Below are positions 1 to 7,670 of a DNA stretch of 64,000 bases, one piece after another (positions within the stretch are counted from its first letter, which is position 1; every line of letters begins with the position of its first letter). The translations under genes were made by a program, and so were the position numbers. This DNA comes from Microbacterium sp. XT11 (lineage in GTDB: Bacteria > Actinomycetota > Actinomycetes > Actinomycetales > Microbacteriaceae): assembly GCF_001513675.1 (NCBI RefSeq), contig NZ_CP013859.1, positions 621,081-685,080 on the forward strand. Reading direction: 5' to 3'. Below the pieces are notes generated by a model that saw only the letters and a list, made by a program, of their open reading frames with translations, was not told the DNA's origin and ran no database searches.

Positions 1-504
1 CGCCCCGGTCAGGCGCCGCGCCAGCCACGAGGCCGGCATGAACAGGCGCCGCGCGCCGGCGAAGGCCCCGGGTTCCTCGTCGGCGACCCAGGCGATCTTC
101 GGGCCGCCGGCCTGCGAGGTGAGCACCGAGCCGCCGACGCGCGTGATCTCGTCGAGGCCCAGCTCAGCCGTCATGCGCTGGATCTGGGCCGTGGCGCGCG
201 TGTCGACGCCGTAGAGGATCGCGGGGCGCACCGGGCGGTCGTCGCCATCGGCGAGCAGCACGCATGGGCCCATGCCGCTCACTCCGACGGCGGCGATCTC
301 GGCGTCGGGCCGTGCGGCCACGAGCGCGGCCGCGATCTCGACGAACTCGTGCCACCACACGTCGCCGTCCATCTCGACCCATCCGGTGCGCGGCCGGGAG
401 ACCTCGTGCGACCGTGTCTCAGTGGCGAGGATGCGTCCGCCGTCGTCGACGAGCACGCCCTTCGTGCTCGACGTTCCCACGTCGACGCCGAGGGTGCAGC
501 GCAT
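1..504 (-). CDS. FGGY-family carbohydrate kinase, N-terminal part (runs off the window)
   Basis: Reads MRCTLGVDVGTSSTKGVLVD at the N-terminus, the phosphate-1 motif of FGGY sugar kinases (xylulokinase/gluconokinase-like). It continues through a GMGPC segment and ends, at the window edge, in a region matching the FGGY N-terminal ATPase lobe (168 codons visible; the family is usually about 500 aa). FGGY kinases phosphorylate pentoses, hexoses or polyols in the cytoplasm with ATP. The ATG at 504-502 is chosen because AGGAGG lies 5 nt upstream. It is the last visible gene of a minus-strand sugar cluster, and a perfect palindrome (536-547) just upstream matches the operator in front of the ABC transporter genes, implying shared control by the neighbouring LacI protein. 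The substrate cannot be told from this half. Confidence 0.88.
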   Translation of the reverse strand, partial: MRCTLGVDVGTSSTKGVLVDDGGRILATETRSHEVSRPRTGWVEMDGDVWWHEFVEIAAALVAARPDAEIAAVGVSGMGPCVLLADGDDRPVRPAILYGVDTRATAQIQRMTAELGLDEITRVGGSVLTSQAGGPKIAWVADEEPGAFAGARRLFMPASWLARRLTGA

Positions 505-535
505 GGGTTCCTCCTGGTCAGGGCCCACTCGGGGC

Positions 536-547
536 GAAATCGATTTC
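536..547. promoter_or_regulatory. LacI-family operator upstream of the FGGY kinase
   Basis: GAAATCGATTTC, a perfect 12-bp palindrome 32 nt before the kinase start. The identical 12-mer recurs at 6680-6691 in the promoter of the SBP gene. Size and symmetry fit a LacI-family operator; the likely binder is the LacI protein encoded at 602-1588. Confidence 0.7.
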
Positions 548-601
548 ATGGGATGGGTGCAGAATGGGACGACGCCGTGCCGGTCGACCGGTCGCGGCCG
601 C

Positions 602-1588
602 TCAGGACAGCACGGCGCTTGCCGCCTGGAGCTCGCCGCGCAGCACCACCGTGCGCGCTGGCTGCAGGTCGCCGTTGATCCGCTCGAGCAGCATCCGGGC
701 CGCGGTGACGCCCATGTGCCGAGCCGGCAGGCGCACCATCGTGACCGTCGTCGGCGAGAGCGTGGTGAAGGGCAGTGAGCCCACCACCGCCACGCCGAAC
801 TTCGGCGGCGTGAGCCCTCTCTCGGTGAGCACCTGGATCGCGCCGACGCCGATGAGGTTGTTGCCCGCGACCACGGCGTCGGGCGGTTCGGGCAGGGCCA
901 GCAGCTCCTCCATCGCCGCCCTGGCGCCGTCTACGCGGAAGGTGGCGAACCGCTGCAGGGCATCGAGCTCCGCCGACGACGCGCGATCGGCGAGCGCCTC
1001 ACGCCATCCCGCCGCGCGGTCGGCGGCGGTGTCGATGTCCTCCGGCCCGCCGATGTAGGCGATGCGGCGGTACCCGGCGTCGATCAGCGCCTCGGTTGCG
1101 GCGGTGCCCGCGGCCTTGTTGGCGATCACGACGCCGTCGAGGTCGTAACGGGTCGCCCGGTCGACCGCGACGACCGGGCGGCCCGTCGAGATCATGGCGT
1201 CGAGATCGGTCGCCTCGGATGCCGCGGCGATGATGACGCCCGACATGTTCTCGGCGATCGCGATCTGCAGGTACGTCGACTCCTTCGCGGTCTGGGAGTC
1301 GGAGTTGCAGAGCACGACGGAGTACCCCGCCTCGGACGCCACGTCTTCGACGCCCCGTGCCAGTTCGGTGAAATACGGGTTCTCGATGTCGGGGATGATG
1401 AGGGCGATCACCTCGGAGCTCTGGGTGCGCAGGGCCCGCGCGGCGCGGTTGGGCGTGAAGTTCAGCTCCGCCGCGGCCTTGCGCACGGCGGCGACCTTGT
1501 CGGCCGAGACGCTCGTGCCGTTGAAGACGCGCGACACGGTGGCGGGAGAGACCCCCGCCCGCTCGGCCACATCGTAGATCGTGGTCAT
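602..1588 (-). CDS. LacI-family transcriptional regulator
   Basis: 328 aa. The N-terminus TTIYDVAERAGVSPATVSRV is the LacI helix-turn-helix, followed by the hinge (RAARALRTQ, about residues 48-56) that enters the minor groove. The rest is a periplasmic-binding-protein-like sensor domain with the usual IPDIENPYFTELARG start and a C-terminal HMGVTAARMLLERI dimer helix. It sits between the lyase gene and the kinase gene of the same strand. A half-operator (CGATTTC, 1606-1612) lies in its own leader and two perfect palindromes flank the cluster, so it probably represses the ABC/SDR/lyase operon and the kinase and may autoregulate. The inducer is unknown. Confidence 0.92.
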   Translation of the reverse strand: MTTIYDVAERAGVSPATVSRVFNGTSVSADKVAAVRKAAAELNFTPNRAARALRTQSSEVIALIIPDIENPYFTELARGVEDVASEAGYSVVLCNSDSQTAKESTYLQIAIAENMSGVIIAAASEATDLDAMISTGRPVVAVDRATRYDLDGVVIANKAAGTAATEALIDAGYRRIAYIGGPEDIDTAADRAAGWREALADRASSAELDALQRFATFRVDGARAAMEELLALPEPPDAVVAGNNLIGVGAIQVLTERGLTPPKFGVAVVGSLPFTTLSPTTVTMVRLPARHMGVTAARMLLERINGDLQPARTVVLRGELQAASAVLS

Positions 1589-1649
1589 GAACGCCCCCTG
1601 CTGCCCGATTTCTCAACACGATAGCCGCCGGCCGCGGCCGGATTCCGGT

Positions 1650-2573
1650 TCACGCAGCCCCCGCGTCTTCGCGTGCGGTCAGCGCCACGTACTCCCGCAG
1701 GCGGGCGAACACCGCGTCGAGCCGCACCCTGCCCGCCTCATCGAGGCCCGGCAGCGGCGCACGGCATTCACCCAGCGGCACCGACAGCTTGCCTCCCAGG
1801 TACTTCGCCGCGGCGAACACGCCGACCTCGACCATCGACTCGACGGTGTCGTTGATGCGCACCTGCACGGCTCGCGCGCCGACGAGGTCGCCGCGCTCGA
1901 ACCGTCGGCGCAGCGACTGGAAGAGCTCGATCTGCAGGCTCACCGTCGTGCCGATCGCTCCGCTCGCTCCGATCGACAGCGCCGGAAGGTAGAACTCGTC
2001 GAAGCCGTTCACGAGAGTCTGGTGGGGGTATCGGTGCAGGATCCGCTCGGCGCCGTACAGGTTGCGCGAGGTGTGCTTCACCCCGATCACCTGCGGCAGA
2101 GCGAGCAGCTCGTCGAAGCCGCCATCGGAGATGTCCCGCCCGGTGAACTGAGGGATGTTGTAGAGCAGGAACGGCACGTCGACCGCATCGATCACCGCAC
2201 GGAAGTGCCGCACGACGTCGTCCGTCGAATAGCCGTAGTACAGCGGCGGGATCATCGAGACCGCGGCGACGCCGGCATCCTTCGCGTCCTGCGCGATGCG
2301 GATCGCCTCACCCGTCGACATCGCACCGACGTGCGAGATCACCGGCACGCGGCCGGCCGCCGCCTCGACCGCGGTGCGCGCCACCGCGATGCGCTCGTGC
2401 TCGGAGAGCAGCACGCCCTCTCCCGAGGAGCCGCAGACGTACACGCCCTCGACGCCGCGGCGGATGTCGCTGTCGAGCATGGCGGCGAGCGCGGCGTGGT
2501 CGACGCTCTCGTCCGCATGCATCGGGGTCACGGCCGCGGTGTAGAGGCGACCGCCCAGGACCTCGCTCACCAT
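1650..2573 (-). CDS. DapA/NanA-superfamily aldolase (N-acetylneuraminate lyase-like)
   Basis: 307 aa, a class I (Schiff-base) TIM-barrel aldolase of the dihydrodipicolinate synthase/N-acetylneuraminate lyase superfamily. Visible motifs: GSSGEG near residue 46-51, the catalytic-tyrosine segment LLYNIPQFTGRD, and the Schiff-base lysine in IGVKHTSRNLYGAERI. The stretch NGFDEFYLPALSIGASGAIG resembles the sialate-lyase branch more than DapA. Such enzymes cleave 2-keto acids to pyruvate plus an aldehyde. The ATG at 2573 is preferred over an in-frame GTG at 2582 because it overlaps the stop of the upstream SDR gene (translational coupling). No ROK kinase, NagA or NanE lies nearby, so sialic acid is not assured as substrate; another ulosonate or 2-keto-3-deoxy-aldonate is possible. 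Confidence 0.82.
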   Translation of the reverse strand: MVSEVLGGRLYTAAVTPMHADESVDHAALAAMLDSDIRRGVEGVYVCGSSGEGVLLSEHERIAVARTAVEAAAGRVPVISHVGAMSTGEAIRIAQDAKDAGVAAVSMIPPLYYGYSTDDVVRHFRAVIDAVDVPFLLYNIPQFTGRDISDGGFDELLALPQVIGVKHTSRNLYGAERILHRYPHQTLVNGFDEFYLPALSIGASGAIGTTVSLQIELFQSLRRRFERGDLVGARAVQVRINDTVESMVEVGVFAAAKYLGGKLSVPLGECRAPLPGLDEAGRVRLDAVFARLREYVALTAREDAGAA

Positions 2574-3400
2574 GCCGTCCACCCGCCGTCCACGACGAGG
2601 TTGGAGCCGGTCATGTACGCCGACGCGTCGGAGGCGAGGAACACGAGGGCGCCGTTGTACTCGTCGGCCTCGGCCATGCGGCCGATCGGCATGCGGGCGG
2701 TGTAGTTGGCCTGGAACTTCGCGTCCTGCGTGTCGCGGCGCACGCCAGACGGGGTCAGCGTGTTGACGCGGATGCCGGCGCGGCCCCAGTACGTCGCGCA
2801 GTAGCGGGTGAGGTTGTACAGGCCGGACTTCGCCGCCGAGTACGCCACGGGCTTGATGAAGGGGATGCCGGTGTCCTCGGCCTTGTAGGCGTAGATGTCC
2901 TGCACCGGGGAGACCATGCCGTAGATGGAGCCGACGTTGATGATCGAGCCGCCCACTCCGGCGTCGCGCATCCGTCGCCCCGCCGCCTGCGTGACGAGGA
3001 ACGTGCCCACGAGGTTCGTGTCGACCACCTCGCGGAACACCTCGACGGGGAAGTCCTCGAACGGCCCCGACACCTCAGGCGGAGCGCTGGGCTGCGTGTC
3101 GAGGCCGGCGTTGTTGACCACGACGGTGGGGACGCCCCACGCCGCGACGACGCGGTCGAAGCCGGCCTCGACGCTCGCCTTGTCGGTGATGTCCATGGTC
3201 ACCGCGAGCAGGCGGCCGTCGGGGTCGTCGATCTCCAGGCGCGCGGCGGGGTCTGCCACGTCGCGGCGCGAGGTGACCGCGACCCGCGCACCCCGCGCGT
3301 GCAGGGCGCGGACGAACTCCGCTCCGATCTGCCCGAAGCCTCCGGTCACCACGATGACCTTGTCGCGCACCGAGAACAGCGGGTCGAATGCGTCACTCAT
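2567..3400 (-). CDS. SDR-family oxidoreductase
   Basis: 277 aa short-chain dehydrogenase/reductase. The cofactor motif VIVVTGGFGQIG is at residues about 15-26, the NNAG motif (VVVNNAGLDTQP) follows, and the catalytic triad is seen as S in IINVGSIYG with YSAAKSG. The C-terminal VDGGWTAW ending is typical of the family. The ATG at 3400 is chosen because AAGGAG lies 8 nt upstream; an in-frame GTG three codons earlier overlaps that Shine-Dalgarno. It lies between the permease genes and the lyase gene, so it probably oxidises or reduces the imported sugar or sugar acid before cleavage. The NAD/NADP preference is not clear. Confidence 0.88.
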   Translation of the reverse strand: MSDAFDPLFSVRDKVIVVTGGFGQIGAEFVRALHARGARVAVTSRRDVADPAARLEIDDPDGRLLAVTMDITDKASVEAGFDRVVAAWGVPTVVVNNAGLDTQPSAPPEVSGPFEDFPVEVFREVVDTNLVGTFLVTQAAGRRMRDAGVGGSIINVGSIYGMVSPVQDIYAYKAEDTGIPFIKPVAYSAAKSGLYNLTRYCATYWGRAGIRVNTLTPSGVRRDTQDAKFQANYTARMPIGRMAEADEYNGALVFLASDASAYMTGSNLVVDGGWTAW

Positions 3401-3421
3401 GTCTTTCACTCCTTGCGGGGC

Positions 3422-4291
3422 TCAGCCCTTGACGGATCCTGCGGTCAGGCCCGACACGATGCCGCGCTGGGCCCACAGGAAGAAGATGATGGCCGGAAGC
3501 GCGAACAGCAGCGCGCAGAGCATCACGACGTTCATCGGCGTGTAGAACTGCCCGAGGAACGACGACAGCCCCACGGATGCCGGCCACAGGTCGGACGACG
3601 AGATGAACGTGTTCGCGAACATGAACTCGTTCCATCCGTCGAAGAAGGCGATCACGGCCGCGGCCGCGATGCTCGGCATGATCAGCGGCAGCACGATCGT
3701 GGTGAGGATGCGCAGGCGCGAGCATCCGTCGATGCGCGCGGACTCCTCGATCTCGTAGGGGATCTTGTCGATGCCGCTCTTGATGATGAACATGCTCACG
3801 GGCATCACGAACGCGGTGTCGGCGAGCACGAGACCCCAGTGGCTGTTCAGCAGGCCCGCTCCGGCGAAGATCGCGTAGAGCGGCACGATGATCAGCGCCT
3901 CCGGCAGCATCTGCGTGCTGAAGAAGATGAACCCGGCCACTCCGCGGCCGTGGAAGCGGTAGCGGCTGAGCGCGTAGGCGGCCATGGTCGCCAGCACGAG
4001 GCTGAGCACCGTGGTGCCCGCGGCGATCACGAAGGAGTTGCCGAGCCAGCGCAGGATCGGGATGTCGGCGAGGAAGCCGCCCCACTGCCCGATGTTCTGG
4101 AACTCGGGGACGAGCGGCTGTCCGTCGCGGTACAGCGAGGCCTCCGTGCCCAGCGAGGTGCCGAGCATCCAGTACACGGGGAACCCGGCGAACACGACGA
4201 GCAGGGTGATGAGCACGGCCTTGCCGAGGCTGCCGAGCTTGGCGGCGACCCCGCGGCGAGGAATCGGGGTGGGGATGCGCACGGTGGTCAT
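3422..4291 (-). CDS. Carbohydrate ABC transporter permease, MalG type
   Basis: 289 aa with about six membrane segments and the EAA cytoplasmic loop (EIEESARIDGCSRLRILTTI, near residues 180-199) that contacts the ATPase. It closes with the C-terminal GLTAGSVKG that CUT1-family MalG-type permeases carry. It partners with the MalF-type permease immediately upstream, whose stop it overlaps by 4 nt, and with the lipoprotein SBP. No ATPase is encoded in the cluster; CUT1 importers in actinobacteria often share an unlinked MsiK-like ATPase, which is inference here. Confidence 0.93.
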   Translation of the reverse strand: MTTVRIPTPIPRRGVAAKLGSLGKAVLITLLVVFAGFPVYWMLGTSLGTEASLYRDGQPLVPEFQNIGQWGGFLADIPILRWLGNSFVIAAGTTVLSLVLATMAAYALSRYRFHGRGVAGFIFFSTQMLPEALIIVPLYAIFAGAGLLNSHWGLVLADTAFVMPVSMFIIKSGIDKIPYEIEESARIDGCSRLRILTTIVLPLIMPSIAAAAVIAFFDGWNEFMFANTFISSSDLWPASVGLSSFLGQFYTPMNVVMLCALLFALPAIIFFLWAQRGIVSGLTAGSVKG

Positions 4292-5253
4292 CGCTGGTTC
4301 TCCTGACGCTCCTGGATCTGCTCCACGACGAAGTACACGACCGTCACGAGCAGCGACAGCACGAGACCGAGCGCCCCGATGGCGGCCGCCCTGCCGAGGT
4401 TCTGGTCTTGGAAGGCCGTGCGGTAGACGTTCACGACGAGGGTGTTGGTGACGTCAAGAGGTCCGCCGCCGGTGATGAGGAAGATGATCTCGAAGCGCCG
4501 GATCGACCAGATCGTCATCAGCAGCGTGATCACGCGCACGGTCGGCATGATGTGCGGCAGCGTGACCGCGAGGAACGACTGGAAGCGCGTCGCGCCGTCG
4601 ACCCAGGTGGCCTCGCGCAGCTCGTGCGGCACGCTCTGCAGCGCGCTCAGCATGACGAGCATCACCAGCGGGGTGAGCTTCCACACGGTGGCGAAGGTGA
4701 CGGCGAACAGTCCGTACTGCGGGTCGACGAGCCATCCGTGCTGGCCGAGGCCGAGGGCGGCCGTCGTGCGGTTGAGGATGCCCTGCTCGTTGTTGTAGAT
4801 CCACACGAAGATGAGCGCGGCGGCGACGGTCGGCACGGCCCACGGGATCGTCGCGATGGCGCGGACGATGCTGCGGCCCTTGAAGGCCGTGTTGAGCAGC
4901 AGGGCGCCGGCCGTGCCGATGCCGACGGCGAAGACCACGGTGAAGAGCGTGTACAGCAGCGTCGTGACGACCGACGTCCAGAAGCGGTCGCTGCTGAGCA
5001 GGTAGTCGTAGTTCTCGAGACCCACTCCGCGTCCGCCTGCGGGGTTGACGAGCTTGGTCGCGGTGAACGAGAGCAGCACGCCCCGGATCAGCGGGAACAC
5101 GGTGAAGATCGCGAGGTAGGCGATCGCCGGGAACAGGAAGAGGTACGCGCCGTTGCGCTCGACGAAACGGCCGACGGCACTGCCGGAACGTGGTCGCCGC
5201 CGGGGTGCGGCGGCGCGGGCGGCGGGCGGCGCCTCGAGCGTGGGGGTGGCCAT
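4288..5253 (-). CDS. Carbohydrate ABC transporter permease, MalF type
   Basis: 321 aa. It has an alanine/arginine-rich cytoplasmic N-terminus, then about six membrane segments and the EAA loop (ELREATWVDGATRFQSFLAV). The N-terminal YLFLFPAIAYLAIFTVFPL helix and the later ITGGGPLDVTNTLVV region are typical of MalF/UgpA-like CUT1 permeases. The ATG at 5253 follows an AAAGGA ribosome-binding site; longer readings upstream run through the SBP gene in another frame and are not coding. It is the second gene of the operon, 71 bp after the SBP gene. Confidence 0.93.
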   Translation of the reverse strand: MATPTLEAPPAARAAAPRRRPRSGSAVGRFVERNGAYLFLFPAIAYLAIFTVFPLIRGVLLSFTATKLVNPAGGRGVGLENYDYLLSSDRFWTSVVTTLLYTLFTVVFAVGIGTAGALLLNTAFKGRSIVRAIATIPWAVPTVAAALIFVWIYNNEQGILNRTTAALGLGQHGWLVDPQYGLFAVTFATVWKLTPLVMLVMLSALQSVPHELREATWVDGATRFQSFLAVTLPHIMPTVRVITLLMTIWSIRRFEIIFLITGGGPLDVTNTLVVNVYRTAFQDQNLGRAAAIGALGLVLSLLVTVVYFVVEQIQERQENQR

Positions 5254-5324
5254 GGCCGGGTGTCCTTTCACGTGTCGCGGGGTACCCGAGGGCCGGGCTG
5301 GGGGTCCCGGCCCTCGGGAGCGGA

Positions 5325-6617
5325 TCAGCCGAGCTCGGCCTCGAGGCTCTTCTGCACCTCGGCGAGCTTCGTCTTCACGTCGCCGCCGTTGACGCGCAGG
5401 TCTTCCACGGCGGTGAGGACCTCGCGCCAGATGACCTTGCTCTCGGTCTCGAAGCCCTCGACGAGGGTGGACTTCGACGTCTTCGCGGCTTCGAGGAACT
5501 GGGTGGCCCAGGGGTTGGCCTCGAGGAACGCGGGGTCGGGCTCGACGTCGGTGGCCATGGCGGACGCGCCGAGTCCGGCGCGGATCGCCGTCTGCCCCTC
5601 GTCTGACAGCACCCAGCGGACGAAGTCCTTCGCCGCTTCCTTGTTGTCGCTGTTGGCGTTGACGGCGATGATCAGCTGCGAGTTCGATCCGGGGTGCGCG
5701 AGGGGCAGCGGAGCGGCGCCGAGGTTCTGCCCGTTGACCACGTTGTCGGGGTTGCTGGTGATGGTCGTGGCGACGCCCGAGTTCTCGAACAGCATCCCGA
5801 CCTGTCCCTGCCCGAACTTGGCGCGGAAGGTCGACGCGTCGTCGCCGATCGGCGCGACCCCCGAGGCGAAGGTCTCGAGGAAGGCCTCGACGGCCTCGAC
5901 GTTCTCGGCCTTGTCGATCGTCAGCTTCTTGCCGTCGCTGAGCTCGCCGCCGAATCCGTAGATCCAGTTCGCCATCTCCAGGGTCCAGCCGTCGATCTCG
6001 GCGGTCTGGTGGCGTCCGGCCCAGCCCGCGATGCCGAGCTGGTCCTTGATGGCCTTCGCCGTGGTGAGGAACTCGTCGAAGGTCGTCGGAACCTCCAGGC
6101 CCAGCTGGGCGAAGATGTCCTTGTTGTAGATGACCGTGCTGTAGGTCGGGCGCTCCCAGTTGAAGCCGTACTGCGTGTCGTCGACGACGCCGGCCTCGTT
6201 GGTGTTGTTCAGCGAGTCGCCGAGCTCGTCGGCGATGTCGTCGAGCGGTTCCAGCACGCCCGCGTCCACGAGCGAGGCGAACTGGCTGTCCTGCAGCACC
6301 ATGACGTCGGGGCCGCCGCCGGCACCCAGCTCGGTGCTGAGCTTGTCGGCGTAGTTCGCGAACGGGATCTCGACCTTGGTGAGCTCGATGTCGTCGTTCG
6401 GACCGGTGTAGCCCTTGACGGCATCCCAGAGGATCGGGCCCTTGCCGTCTTCCAGGAACTGCCAGTTGGAGAACGTCAGCTCTCCGCCCGCACTGTCCGA
6501 TCCGGTCTGATCCGTGCCGGACGCGCAGCCCGCGAGGGCGACGGCGGCGACGGCGGCGACACCGGTCATCCGCAGCGCGCGGGCGCGGCGGGTCCGGTCT
6601 GCAAGGTTCAACTTCAC
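5325..6617 (-). CDS. Sugar ABC transporter substrate-binding lipoprotein (family 1)
   Basis: 430 aa. The N-terminal signal has a basic start (DRTRRARALR), a hydrophobic core and the lipobox LAGC, giving a lipid-anchored cysteine near residue 31. The mature protein has the family 1 extracellular solute-binding layout: GELTFSNWQF, GPDVMVLQDSQFASLVDAG, and GMLFENSG. A GTG start at 6617 is supported by AAAGGAG 6 nt upstream. It is the first gene of the minus-strand sugar operon and sits behind a promoter with a LacI-type operator directly after the -10 box. The bound sugar is unknown; the downstream lyase and SDR suggest a sugar acid or derived monosaccharide. Confidence 0.94.
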   Translation of the reverse strand: MKLNLADRTRRARALRMTGVAAVAAVALAGCASGTDQTGSDSAGGELTFSNWQFLEDGKGPILWDAVKGYTGPNDDIELTKVEIPFANYADKLSTELGAGGGPDVMVLQDSQFASLVDAGVLEPLDDIADELGDSLNNTNEAGVVDDTQYGFNWERPTYSTVIYNKDIFAQLGLEVPTTFDEFLTTAKAIKDQLGIAGWAGRHQTAEIDGWTLEMANWIYGFGGELSDGKKLTIDKAENVEAVEAFLETFASGVAPIGDDASTFRAKFGQGQVGMLFENSGVATTITSNPDNVVNGQNLGAAPLPLAHPGSNSQLIIAVNANSDNKEAAKDFVRWVLSDEGQTAIRAGLGASAMATDVEPDPAFLEANPWATQFLEAAKTSKSTLVEGFETESKVIWREVLTAVEDLRVNGGDVKTKLAEVQKSLEAELG

Positions 6618-6679
6618 TGTTCACTCCTTTGGCCAGCAAGTTCTCTGCGACGATGCGTTCGACTTCATACCAGGAATTT

Positions 6680-6691
6680 GAAATCGATTTC
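6680..6691. promoter_or_regulatory. LacI-family operator in the SBP promoter
   Basis: Second perfect copy of GAAATCGATTTC. On the minus strand it starts 3 nt after the -10 hexamer of the promoter at 6695-6724, a position where a bound LacI protein blocks initiation. It matches the site at 536-547 exactly. Confidence 0.75.
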
Positions 6692-6694
6692 GCC

Positions 6695-6724
6695 ACCATA
6701 CTCCTGATTTTCCGGACCTGTCAA
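6695..6724 (-). promoter_or_regulatory. Predicted sigma70-type promoter of the SBP operon
   Basis: On the minus strand TTGACA (6724-6719), 18-nt spacer, TATGGT (6700-6695). It points to the SBP start at 6617 and leaves a leader of roughly 70 nt that contains the palindromic operator. Confidence 0.6.
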
Positions 6725-6746
6725 CCTCGGCTGCTGCGATGAAACT

Positions 6747-6758
6747 GCAACCGATTTC
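6747..6758. promoter_or_regulatory. Possible secondary LacI operator
   Basis: GCAACCGATTTC matches the palindrome at 6680-6691 in 10 of 12 positions. It lies upstream of the -35 box, 67 bp from the main operator. Could serve as an auxiliary site for looping; imperfect symmetry makes this tentative. Confidence 0.4.
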
Positions 6759-6909
6759 TCAGTCGAGAGCGCGAGGCCCTCCCGGCGGAGCCGTCCCGCC
6801 CGCCGCACGCGTCCGCATCCCGTCCTGCGGTCGCTCCGGCTGTCTTCAGGACTTCTCCGTAGACTCGCCGGGTGACAGGGCACAGGCGCAGAGGGGAGCA
6901 GCAGCGGCG

Positions 6910-7554
6910 GTGAAGGCACGGACGATCTTCGGCGTGCTGCGCCTTGCCGCCGCGATCGTGTGCCTCGTCGCGCTGGTGCACCGGTTGTTCTGGGGGCTGA
7001 GCTCGCAGACCATCGCCGGCGACAACTTCTTCGCGTACCTCACGGTGCAGTCGAACTGCGCGCTCGTCGTCGTGCTCGTGATCGGCGCGGTGCTCGCGTT
7101 CGCCCGGGCGGCGGATCCCCGCTGGTTCACGGTCGCGCTCTCTCTCGTGCTCACCTGGACGATCACGGCGGGGCTGGCGTTCGCGCTGATCGTGTGGCAG
7201 GCCGGGATCCGCGGCATCCGGGTGGATGTGCCGTGGTCGGATCAGGTGCTGCACTTCTGGCTGCCGGCATGCACGGCGATCGCGTGGGTGCTCACACCGG
7301 GCCATCGCGGCGTGCCGTGGTGGATCGTGCCGGTCTCGCTCGCCTTCCCTCTCGCGTGGGGCGGAGTGACGATGTGGCGCGGGCCGATCGTCGGCTGGTA
7401 CCCGTACTACTTCCTCGATCCGCGCCAGGTCTCGGGGCCGGTCGAGTTCCTGGCGACGAGCGGGGTGGCTCTGGCGATCTTCGCGCTCGTCGCCTCGGCG
7501 CTCGTGCTCATCAGCCGCATGCGCCGTCCCGGACACGAACGCCCAGAGGTCTGA
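6910..7554 (+). CDS. Pr6Pr-family membrane protein
   Basis: 214 aa with about six hydrophobic segments, including ITAGLAFALIVWQAG and a last helix LAIFALVASALVLI, with the aromatic loop WYPYYFLDP before it. The TVQSNCALVVVLVIG and DQVLHFWLPACTAIAW segments match the Pr6Pr (FAR-17a/AIG1-like) membrane family. Its role in bacteria is not established. The GTG at 6910 is taken as the start, with a GGGGAG ribosome-binding site 11-12 nt upstream; upstream in-frame codons encode no membrane segment. It is transcribed away from the sugar operon. Confidence 0.75.
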   Translation: MKARTIFGVLRLAAAIVCLVALVHRLFWGLSSQTIAGDNFFAYLTVQSNCALVVVLVIGAVLAFARAADPRWFTVALSLVLTWTITAGLAFALIVWQAGIRGIRVDVPWSDQVLHFWLPACTAIAWVLTPGHRGVPWWIVPVSLAFPLAWGGVTMWRGPIVGWYPYYFLDPRQVSGPVEFLATSGVALAIFALVASALVLISRMRRPGHERPEV

Positions 7555-7600
7555 GCCTCGCTGGGAGGTACTCGGGGCCGGGCCTCCCCCGGCAGGCCGA

Positions 7601-7670
7601 GTTCAGGACTGCCGGTCGAGGAACGGCGCGAGCGAGTTCAGGACTGCTGGTCGAGGAACGGCGCGAGCGA
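7601..7670. repeat. 35-bp tandem duplication across the amine oxidase stop codon
   Basis: Two adjacent 35-bp copies (7601-7635 and 7636-7670) differ at one base. The second contains the last codons and stop of the amine oxidase gene (minus strand); the first is a frame-shifted duplicate lying just past the stop. Confidence 0.9.

Noticed and set aside
4288..6699. Single 803-codon reading frame covering the MalF-type permease and beyond
   Set aside because: Only the part from 5253 down has permease sequence; the rest is an Arg/Gly-rich antisense-frame-like shadow of the SBP gene, and a proper start with ribosome-binding site exists at 5253.
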